A DNA stretch of 5,680 nucleotides from Pedobacter sp. (GTDB taxonomy: Bacteria; Bacteroidota; Bacteroidia; Sphingobacteriales; Sphingobacteriaceae). The stretch is from assembly GCA_028287885.1 (NCBI GenBank), contig JAQBOT010000032.1, positions 1 through 5,680 of the forward strand, given 5' to 3'. Below the pieces are notes generated by a model, which saw only the letters and a program-made list of their open reading frames with translations, did not search any database and was not told the origin of the DNA. The translations under genes were made by a program, and so were the position numbers. Below, piece after piece: positions 1 through 5,680 of this stretch. How positions within the stretch are numbered: the first letter of the stretch is position 1; every line of letters begins with the position of its first letter.

Positions 1-2246
1 TTGAGCTCTTACCTGGGGCTGCTACGGCGCTTTATGGTGCAGGCGGTATAAATGGTACGCTGTTAATGACCTCGAAAAATCCTTACGACTATCCGGGCGT
101 AAGCTTTCAGTACAAAACAGGTGTAAACCATGTAAATGACAATACCAGTTCGGTCCAGCAATTTAACCAACTTGATGTTCGGGTAGCCAAATCATGGAAC
201 AGAAAACTTGGATTTAAAACTGCATTCTCTTTCCTGCAGGCGAAAGACTGGCAGGCAAACGATGAAAGGAACTTTGATCGAATTGGCAGGGAGCTGAAGG
301 AGGGTGACCGTAACACAGATCCAAACTATGATGGGGTGAACGTCTATGGCGATGAGATCAGTCAGAATATGATTAATGTTGCACAAAGCGTGCAAAACCA
401 AACTGTAGCGGGGATTTTGACTGCTACCGCAGGTACATTGAACATTAAAAATCTCCTTGATGTTAGCTTACCTGCGGCCGCCACTCCAGCTATGCAAGCG
501 GCTTTTCTAGGAAATTTACCTGCAGCCCTACGTCCTGCTGTGCAGAATTACTTGCCCTTCTACTTTGGATTAAGAAACAATGCAATTCCAAATCAGGCCG
601 TTTCGAGAACTGGCTATGCCGAGGCGGATCTGGTAGATTATAATTCAAAATCACTAAAGACAACGACTACGTTGAATTACAGGTTCAATGATAAGTTAGA
701 AGCGATCGCACAAGCGAACTGGGGAACAGGAACATCGGTATATACCGGTACCGACCGCTATTCTCTGCGAAAATTCTCTATAGGTCAATATAAGCTGGAA
801 CTAAAAGGGCAGGATTTCTTTTTGCGGGCTTACACAACACAGGAACGCTCTGGTCAGGCTTACAACGCAACGTTGCTTGGAACCTTCATTAACGAATCCT
901 GGAAGCCATCCACCACTTGGTTTCCGCAATATATAGCAAACTACCTAGGCGCCAGGGCGGCAGGACAGCCGGATGCGGCTGCACAGAGTTTTGCCCGTGG
1001 ACAGGCTGATGTTGGACGTCTGGTTCCGGGATCTGCCGGTTATGAATCTGCAAAAATCGCCATTACAGAAAGGTCTATCGGTCCGCAGAATGGAGCAAAG
1101 TTTAATGATAAAACGAACTTGTTTCATTATGAGGGCATGTACAACTTCTCCAATGCCTTTAACAATGTTGTTGAGCTTCAAATCGGAGCCTCTTACAGAA
1201 ACTATTTCCTACATTCAGACGGGACTATTTTTGACGATTTAAACCGGAAGATTACGATTGAAGAATATGGTGCATTTGCACAGCTTGGAAAGAAGATGTT
1301 TGATGATAAGTTTAAACTTACCATTGCAGGACGCTATGATAAAAGTCAAAATTTTGAAGGCAGGTTCACGCCCAGGATTACCGGAGTTTTCACCGTTAGC
1401 CCGAACAACAACATACGGGCTTCTTACCAAACAGGGTATAGAAACCCGACAACACAGGATCAGTACATTGATCTTGCTGTTGGCGGCGGATCTACACGTC
1501 TGATCGGCGGCCTGCCTGAGTTCCTGACCAAATATGACCTGATCAACAACAAGGGTTATACAGCAGCTAGCTATCGTGCATTCCTAGCCTCGATTGCTGC
1601 TGGAACCCCAGACCCAACCGTGTTAAGTACCTATACCTTTGACCCAAAAGGGCTACGGCCGGAGACTGTTCAATCTTTTGAATTGGGCTACAAGGGATTG
1701 CTTAGCAAGCGCCTGTTGATCGATACTTACGGATACTATAATATCTACAAAGAGTTTATTGGTGCCGTTGAGCTGTATCAGAATCCTACGACGACACCTG
1801 TGAAGTTCAATGTTCCAGTGAACATCATCGAGGATGTTAAAACCTATGGTGCTGCATTTGGTTTGGATTATGTTATGGGCAGCTATAACCTGAATGGAAA
1901 TGTATCCTACAATAAAATTAGCAAGATCCCTGAAAACTTTCTTAATGCCTTTAATACCCCGGAAATCCGTTATAATTTAGGCTTTGGAAATAGGCAAGTT
2001 CTGAAGAATATAGGCTACAACATTCAGTATAGGTGGCAACAGAAATTCATGTGGAATTCGACCTTTGGATCTGGTGAGATTCCAGCTTTTAGCACCTTCG
2101 ATGCGCAGGTAAGTTTTAAAATTCCGACTATCAACTCAATTCTGAAATTTGGCGGATCTAACATCTTGAATAAGTATTACAGAACCTCATTTGGTAACCC
2201 GATGGTAGGGGCCATTTACTATGCTTCGATAAGTTTTAATCCATAG
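1..2246 (+). CDS. TonB-dependent outer-membrane receptor, 5' end outside window
   Basis: This is the C-terminal part of an outer-membrane active-transport channel that takes up a ligand using energy from TonB-ExbB-ExbD. The reading frame is open from base 3 (bases 1-2 finish a codon), 21 codons before the first ATG at 66. Those codons read ELLPGAATALYGAGGINGTL, the typical end of a plug domain, so the ATG at 66 is internal and not the true start. About 747 residues are visible. The rest is a beta-barrel of alternating aromatic/polar strands, including EEYGAFAQLGKKMFDDKFKL and RASYQTGYRNPTTQDQYI (from about residue 472), both typical of one Bacteroidota receptor group as I remember it. The last strand reads YYASISFNP; the final aromatic residue is two from the end. 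The signal peptide, TonB box and any carboxypeptidase-regulatory-like domain must lie upstream. It is not an obvious SusC, and no susD follows. The ligand is unknown. The frame is intact, with stop TAG at 2244-2246. Confidence 0.93.
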   Translation, partial: ELLPGAATALYGAGGINGTLLMTSKNPYDYPGVSFQYKTGVNHVNDNTSSVQQFNQLDVRVAKSWNRKLGFKTAFSFLQAKDWQANDERNFDRIGRELKEGDRNTDPNYDGVNVYGDEISQNMINVAQSVQNQTVAGILTATAGTLNIKNLLDVSLPAAATPAMQAAFLGNLPAALRPAVQNYLPFYFGLRNNAIPNQAVSRTGYAEADLVDYNSKSLKTTTTLNYRFNDKLEAIAQANWGTGTSVYTGTDRYSLRKFSIGQYKLELKGQDFFLRAYTTQERSGQAYNATLLGTFINESWKPSTTWFPQYIANYLGARAAGQPDAAAQSFARGQADVGRLVPGSAGYESAKIAITERSIGPQNGAKFNDKTNLFHYEGMYNFSNAFNNVVELQIGASYRNYFLHSDGTIFDDLNRKITIEEYGAFAQLGKKMFDDKFKLTIAGRYDKSQNFEGRFTPRITGVFTVSPNNNIRASYQTGYRNPTTQDQYIDLAVGGGSTRLIGGLPEFLTKYDLINNKGYTAASYRAFLASIAAGTPDPTVLSTYTFDPKGLRPETVQSFELGYKGLLSKRLLIDTYGYYNIYKEFIGAVELYQNPTTTPVKFNVPVNIIEDVKTYGAAFGLDYVMGSYNLNGNVSYNKISKIPENFLNAFNTPEIRYNLGFGNRQVLKNIGYNIQYRWQQKFMWNSTFGSGEIPAFSTFDAQVSFKIPTINSILKFGGSNILNKYYRTSFGNPMVGAIYYASISFNP

Positions 2247-2323
2247 AAAACCTCAGGAAAAAAGTCCTTTTGTCGCTTGTTTTGGCCGCTTCCGGCTTGG
2301 ATAAATTGGGGATTCTTTGGCAG

Positions 2324-2352
2324 TTTGTTTTAAAATCGGCACCTTAGATTTA
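2324..2352 (+). promoter_or_regulatory. Candidate Bacteroidota-type promoter for the GH31-glgB unit
   Basis: A TTTG at 2324-2327 is followed after 17 bases by TAGATTTA at 2345-2352, which matches the Bacteroidota -7 element TAnnTTTG at all but its last base. The spacing is at the short end of what is reported for these promoters. The element overlaps a perfect 10-bp palindrome, ATTTATAAAT, at 2348-2357, which may simply reflect A/T richness. If used, transcription would start near 2357-2360 and give a leader of about 40 bases before the ATG at 2397. This is a pattern match in an A/T-rich region and is only a candidate. Confidence 0.33.
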
Positions 2353-2361
2353 TAAATTAGT

Positions 2362-2386
2362 GGATAGAAACTATCCTGCATTTTTT
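2362..2386 (+). promoter_or_regulatory. Leader hairpin with T run (terminator or attenuator candidate)
   Basis: GGATAG (2362-2367) and CTATCC (2371-2376) form a perfect 6-bp stem around an AAA loop, and six T residues follow at 2381-2386 after the four bases TGCA. It sits 20 bases before the GH31 start codon. Read from the receptor gene, it could be an intrinsic terminator, though the stem is short and the T run does not directly abut it. Read from the candidate promoter at 2324-2352, it would lie at the extreme 5' end of the mRNA, where it could act as an attenuator, a stabilising 5' hairpin or, as DNA, a repressor operator. The inverted repeat is seen directly; the role is inference. Confidence 0.4.
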
Positions 2387-2396
2387 AGCTATTTTA

Positions 2397-4865
2397 ATGG
2401 AAGAAATAAACGAACAAAGCAAAGAAATAAACGATAACGCAAACCTGAATTATATCGAAGAAGAAACGATGCAACATCTTAACAACCCGGTTGCCAATCT
2501 TAAGCCGATTGTTAAGAAGTATTTAACAGAAGTACAACAGGTTGTTCATGATGGGAATAAATTCTACTTTTCCGACGGTGATGCGCGCGTGGAGATTAGG
2601 GTGGTGAGTGATGAAATTATTCGGGTGAGGCTTGCACCCCATGGCATTTTTCTTGAAGATTTCTCCTATGCTGTACCCAAAGTAGATCAAAAAGTTACTG
2701 TATTCAAATTGGAAGAATCAGAACAATTCTACTATATCTCAACCAATACAGTTACCTGTAATGTTCGAAAGGCAGATTTTCAGATCTCCTTTACTGAAAT
2801 ATTGAGTCAGGTGGTGATGAATGAAGACCAGTCACCGATGCACTGGGAAGAAAATGTGGATTTTGGGGGCTATTATGTGTATACCACCAAAACTTGCATG
2901 CCAGACGAGAATTTCTTCGGACTAGGTGACAAGTCTGGGAACATGAACCTAAGGGGAAGACATTTCCAGAACTGGAATACCGATGCCTATTCCTTTGGCT
3001 GGGATCAGGACCCTTTATACCGCACCATCCCTTTTTATATTGGGGTACATCAAAGTCTTGCCTACGGTATCTTTTTCGACAATACTTTCCGGTCATACTT
3101 CGATTTCGGAAGGGAGGATGCCTCAAAAACCAGCTTCTGGGCTGATGGAGGGGAACTGCAATACTATTACATCCATGGTCCGCACGTTATGGACGTTGTT
3201 AAACGTTATCAATCCCTAACCGGCACACACCCGATGCCACCGCAATGGGCTTTAGGCTATCATCAATGTAGGTGGAGTTACTATCCTGAAAAGAAAGTTA
3301 AGGAGATTGCCGAGGGTTTTAGGTCGCGGAATATACCATGTGATGCCATTTATCTGGACATTGATTACATGGAAGGATACCGCTGCTTTACCTGGAACAA
3401 AAAGCATTTCCCTGACCCTAAAAAAATGATCAAAGAATTGATGGACATCGGTATGAAAACCGTGGTCATGATTGATCCGGGAATCAAGGTAGACGATAAC
3501 TACTGGGTATTCAAGGAAGGAAAAGAGAATAACTATTTCTGCCGCAGGAGCGATGATTACTTTATGGAGGGGCATGTTTGGCCAGGCCGCTGTCAATTTC
3601 CGGATTTCACGAACCCGACGGTAAGAGAATGGTGGGGCGGATTATACAAAGAGCTTGTTGATATGGGCGTTGCTGGCGTATGGAACGACATGAATGAGCC
3701 AGCGGTATTCGGTTCAGGAACCTTTCCCAATGATGTACGTCATAATTTTGAGGGCCATCGCGGATCACACCGAAAGGCCCACAATATTTACGGGATGCAA
3801 ATGGTACGCTCAACCTACGATGGACTTAAAAAGCTGATGCGTAACAAGCGGCCCTTTACCATTACTAGAGCCGGATATGCAGGAATGCAGCGTTATGGAT
3901 GCGTTTGGACAGGCGATAACATTGCAAGTTGGGAACACCTAATTATGGGAAGTATCCAATGCCAGAGAATGTCGATTTCAGGAGTGCCTTTTTGCGGAAC
4001 TGATATTGGTGGGTTCAGCGGAGAGCCTGATGGCGAACTGTTCACGCGCTGGATACAACTGGGAACCTTTAGTCCGTTTATGCGTGCACATTCGGCCGGT
4101 GATACCAGTGAAAGAGAACCATGGAGTTTTGGAGAGCCTTATGAAAGCATAAACCGTAAGTTCATTGAACTTAGATACAAGATGCTGCCCTACCTGTATT
4201 CTGTATTTTGGGAGCACCATCGCTATGGATTTCCAATACTAAGACCAATGATTATGTTGGAGCAGGATAATATCAGTAACCACTACCGTCAGGATGAGTT
4301 CACCTTTGGGGACAAGATTCTGATCTGTCCGATCTTACAGCAAGGGGCGATATCCAGACATGTTTACCTCCCCAAAGGTGCATGGTACAACTACTGGAAT
4401 CACGATCTTCTTCAAGGCGGTACTGAACATAACATCGCTGCCCCCTTGGACGAGATGCCAATATTTGTACGTGCAGGTTCGATAATACCTGAATACCCTG
4501 TGATGCAATATGTGGGTGAAAAAAAGATTAATGAAGTTGTACTTAACGTTTATTACAATGAAGTTGAAGTTAACTCCTTCTTTTATGAGGACCACGGTGA
4601 CACTTTTGCATATGAACAAGATATCTACTCAGAAAAAAAATTCAATGTAAAAGGCGATTCTAAGACCTTGATCATTGGGCAAAGTGTGGAGGGATTGTTT
4701 ACGCCAAACTATGAAACGTACAGTTACAACGTGATAGGTCTGCCTTTCAAGGTAAAAAGCATCACCATTGACGACAAAGAAATATCAGACTTCAGTGTCG
4801 ATGAAAGGAGAGCATTGCGCTTCAAATCAGATAAAAAGTTTACAGAAGTACGAATTATCGGGTAA
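2397..4865 (+). CDS. Glycoside hydrolase family 31 alpha-glucosidase, cytoplasmic
   Basis: A retaining exo-alpha-glucosidase that probably releases glucose from non-reducing ends of maltodextrins or glycogen fragments. All GH31 parts are present: an N-terminal mutarotase-like beta-sandwich (about 50-270, with FFGLGDKSG at 173-181), the (beta/alpha)8 barrel (about 280-600) and C-terminal beta-sandwiches (about 610-822, with HVYLPKGAWYNYWN at 655-668). Catalytic features are intact: GYHQCRWSYY around 287-296, LDIDYM with Asp321/Asp323 in the sugar-binding site, nucleophile Asp431 in WNDMNEP, acid/base Asp507 in WTGDN, Asp536 in GTDIGGF, and His565 in RAHSAGD. WNDMNEP favours alpha-glucosidase over the alpha-xylosidase type, which has a KxDFGE-like motif, but transglucosidase activity cannot be excluded. 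There is no signal peptide or lipobox, so it should be cytoplasmic. The first ATG (2397) follows ATTTTA with no Shine-Dalgarno sequence; Met25 (ATG at 2469), preceded by GAAGAAGAAA, is an alternative start. It is 19 bases upstream of glgB, implying one transcript. Its 822 residues are usual for the family. Confidence 0.93.
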   Translation: MEEINEQSKEINDNANLNYIEEETMQHLNNPVANLKPIVKKYLTEVQQVVHDGNKFYFSDGDARVEIRVVSDEIIRVRLAPHGIFLEDFSYAVPKVDQKVTVFKLEESEQFYYISTNTVTCNVRKADFQISFTEILSQVVMNEDQSPMHWEENVDFGGYYVYTTKTCMPDENFFGLGDKSGNMNLRGRHFQNWNTDAYSFGWDQDPLYRTIPFYIGVHQSLAYGIFFDNTFRSYFDFGREDASKTSFWADGGELQYYYIHGPHVMDVVKRYQSLTGTHPMPPQWALGYHQCRWSYYPEKKVKEIAEGFRSRNIPCDAIYLDIDYMEGYRCFTWNKKHFPDPKKMIKELMDIGMKTVVMIDPGIKVDDNYWVFKEGKENNYFCRRSDDYFMEGHVWPGRCQFPDFTNPTVREWWGGLYKELVDMGVAGVWNDMNEPAVFGSGTFPNDVRHNFEGHRGSHRKAHNIYGMQMVRSTYDGLKKLMRNKRPFTITRAGYAGMQRYGCVWTGDNIASWEHLIMGSIQCQRMSISGVPFCGTDIGGFSGEPDGELFTRWIQLGTFSPFMRAHSAGDTSEREPWSFGEPYESINRKFIELRYKMLPYLYSVFWEHHRYGFPILRPMIMLEQDNISNHYRQDEFTFGDKILICPILQQGAISRHVYLPKGAWYNYWNHDLLQGGTEHNIAAPLDEMPIFVRAGSIIPEYPVMQYVGEKKINEVVLNVYYNEVEVNSFFYEDHGDTFAYEQDIYSEKKFNVKGDSKTLIIGQSVEGLFTPNYETYSYNVIGLPFKVKSITIDDKEISDFSVDERRALRFKSDKKFTEVRIIG
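2403..2434 (+). repeat. Direct repeat GAAATAAACGA at the start of the GH31 gene
   Basis: The 11-base sequence GAAATAAACGA occurs at 2403-2413 and again at 2424-2434, exactly 21 bases (seven codons, about two helix turns) apart. It encodes the related peptides EINE and EIND in the poorly structured N-terminus, before the mutarotase-like domain. It may be a small in-frame duplication; a role as a DNA-binding site is possible but unsupported. Confidence 0.6.
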
Positions 4866-4884
4866 AATCATATAACTTCAAGTA

Positions 4885-5680
4885 ATGGCTACAGCAGACA
4901 CAAAAAAACCGGGCAATAAAAAAGTGGTCACAGAAAAAGATTCTGAGAAGGGGCAAGCTCTTCAATCTGATAAGAATGTGTGGTTTCACAGCTTGCTGAC
5001 TGATTTTGATGTAGCCTTATTTATTTCGGGAAAGCATTTTCGCTTGTACGAAAAAATGGGTGCGCACCTATTAAATCTGAATGATGTCCCAGGTACTTAT
5101 TTCGCTGTTTGGGCGCCAAATGCTAAACAGGTCAATGTTATCGGCAACTTCAACATATGGGATAACACCTCACATAAACTATTCAACCGCTGGGATGCCT
5201 CTGGAATATGGGAGGGCTTCATTCCTTATGTTGGTAAAGGTGAGGTGTACAAGTATGCTATCGTAGGGTTTGATGGTGTACAAATTGAAAAGGGCGATCC
5301 ATATGCAATCAAGTGGGAGCACCCTCCAAAAAATGCATCCGTTGTTTGGGATATGGACTATGTCTGGAAAGATAAAAGCTGGCTTAATAAGCGTGCGAAG
5401 CTTAACGCCCTAGACCAACCAATGTCCGTTTATGAATTGCATCTGGGCTCCTGGAAAAGAGATCCTTCAGAACCGGAGCGTGTTTTAACTTATAAGGAGA
5501 TAGCTACAACGCTTGTTCCTTACGTTGTTGAAATGGGCTTCACTCATGTGGAGTTGATGCCGATTATGGAATATCCATACTTTCCATCATGGGGTTACCA
5601 GATTACAGGTTATTTTGCAGCAAGTTCAAGACATGGTACCCCACAGGAATTGATGTACCTAATAGATGAGCTTCACAAAA
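4885..5680 (+). CDS. glgB: 1,4-alpha-glucan (glycogen) branching enzyme GlgB, 3' end outside window
   Basis: GlgB (GH13) cuts an alpha-1,4-glucan chain and rejoins it through an alpha-1,6 bond, making the branches of glycogen in the cytoplasm. The first 265 residues are visible. Residues 1-32 are a Lys-rich, probably disordered tail; about 33-65 (LLTDFDVALF, GKHFRLYEKMGAHL) are the usual GlgB lead-in; about 70-160 form the CBM48 domain (FAVWAPNAKQVNVIGNFNIW at 73-92). The GH13 barrel then begins with VYELHLGSWKR at 182-192, followed by GFTHVELMPIMEYPY and SWGYQITGYFAASSRHGTP from 235. The VYELHLGSW motif comes earlier than in the E. coli enzyme, so this is the shorter form without the extra N1 module. 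The catalytic Asp and Glu lie beyond the window and cannot be checked. The start is well fixed: an in-frame TAA at 4873-4875 precedes the ATG, and no Shine-Dalgarno sequence is evident. The 19-base gap after the GH31 stop indicates co-transcription. The frame is intact to the window edge. Confidence 0.95.
   Translation, partial: MATADTKKPGNKKVVTEKDSEKGQALQSDKNVWFHSLLTDFDVALFISGKHFRLYEKMGAHLLNLNDVPGTYFAVWAPNAKQVNVIGNFNIWDNTSHKLFNRWDASGIWEGFIPYVGKGEVYKYAIVGFDGVQIEKGDPYAIKWEHPPKNASVVWDMDYVWKDKSWLNKRAKLNALDQPMSVYELHLGSWKRDPSEPERVLTYKEIATTLVPYVVEMGFTHVELMPIMEYPYFPSWGYQITGYFAASSRHGTPQELMYLIDELHK

Noticed and set aside
66..68. ATG at 66 as the start of the receptor gene
   Set aside because: The frame remains open to the window edge and the upstream codons encode a conserved plug-domain end, so the gene starts before the window.
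973..1242. 89-codon + strand open frame inside the receptor gene
   Set aside because: It is an out-of-frame shadow of the receptor, whose own frame is continuous and shows barrel motifs throughout.
2255..2271. AGGA/TCCT hairpin followed by TTTT just after the receptor stop, as a terminator
   Set aside because: The stem is only 4 bp with an A-rich 6-base loop, and the T run is short and overlaps the stem. It is too weak to call.
2284..2297. GCCG-CTTC-CGGC hairpin in the intergenic region
   Set aside because: It is a 4-bp GC stem (5 with a G-T pair) without a T run after it. It may help terminate the receptor transcript but is not strong enough to annotate.
2791..3126. 111-codon open frame on the - strand inside the GH31 gene
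   Set aside because: It lies wholly opposite a gene with intact family motifs. Its product is low in hydrophobic core, rich in Arg/Ser/Pro, and resembles no family known to me.
3252..3596. 114-codon open frame on the - strand opposite the GH31 catalytic domain
   Set aside because: It overlaps the most conserved part of the GH31 gene, so its openness follows from codon constraints on the other strand; there is no promoter or partner gene.
5081..5266. 61-codon + strand open frame near the 3' end
   Set aside because: It is out of frame within glgB, whose CBM48 domain occupies the same bases.

Overview
The window looks like chromosomal DNA of a Bacteroidota bacterium, most likely of the Pedobacter/Sphingobacterium group. 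The evidence is a Bacteroidota-type TonB-dependent outer-membrane receptor, start codons without a clear Shine-Dalgarno sequence but with A/T-rich upstream bases, a TAnnTTTG-like promoter element, and a moderate base composition. The genus is inferred from the look of the proteins and has not been tested by a search.

Layout: all three genes lie on the + strand. Positions 1-2246 hold the C-terminal part (about 747 residues) of a TonB-dependent receptor; its signal peptide, any N-terminal domain and most of its plug lie before the window. Positions 2247-2396 are a 150-base intergenic region with a candidate promoter (2324-2352) and a perfect 6-bp hairpin followed by a T run (2362-2386). Positions 2397-4865 encode a complete 822-residue glycoside hydrolase family 31 alpha-glucosidase without a signal peptide. 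After a 19-base gap, positions 4885-5680 encode the first 265 residues of a glycogen (1,4-alpha-glucan) branching enzyme, GlgB, which runs off the end of the window.

How they work together: the GH31 enzyme and GlgB are almost certainly co-transcribed and form a cytoplasmic alpha-glucan module. GlgB makes alpha-1,6 branches in glycogen, and the GH31 enzyme probably trims glucose from the ends of maltodextrins or glycogen-derived oligosaccharides. The receptor is separated from them by a possible promoter and hairpin. It has no SusD partner in view, so a link between it and glucan uptake is not shown. I see no RNA gene, mobile element, CRISPR array or clearly new system. The most useful points for follow-up are the short leader of the GH31 gene, the choice of its start codon, and the unusual pairing of a non-SusC-type receptor with storage-glucan genes.
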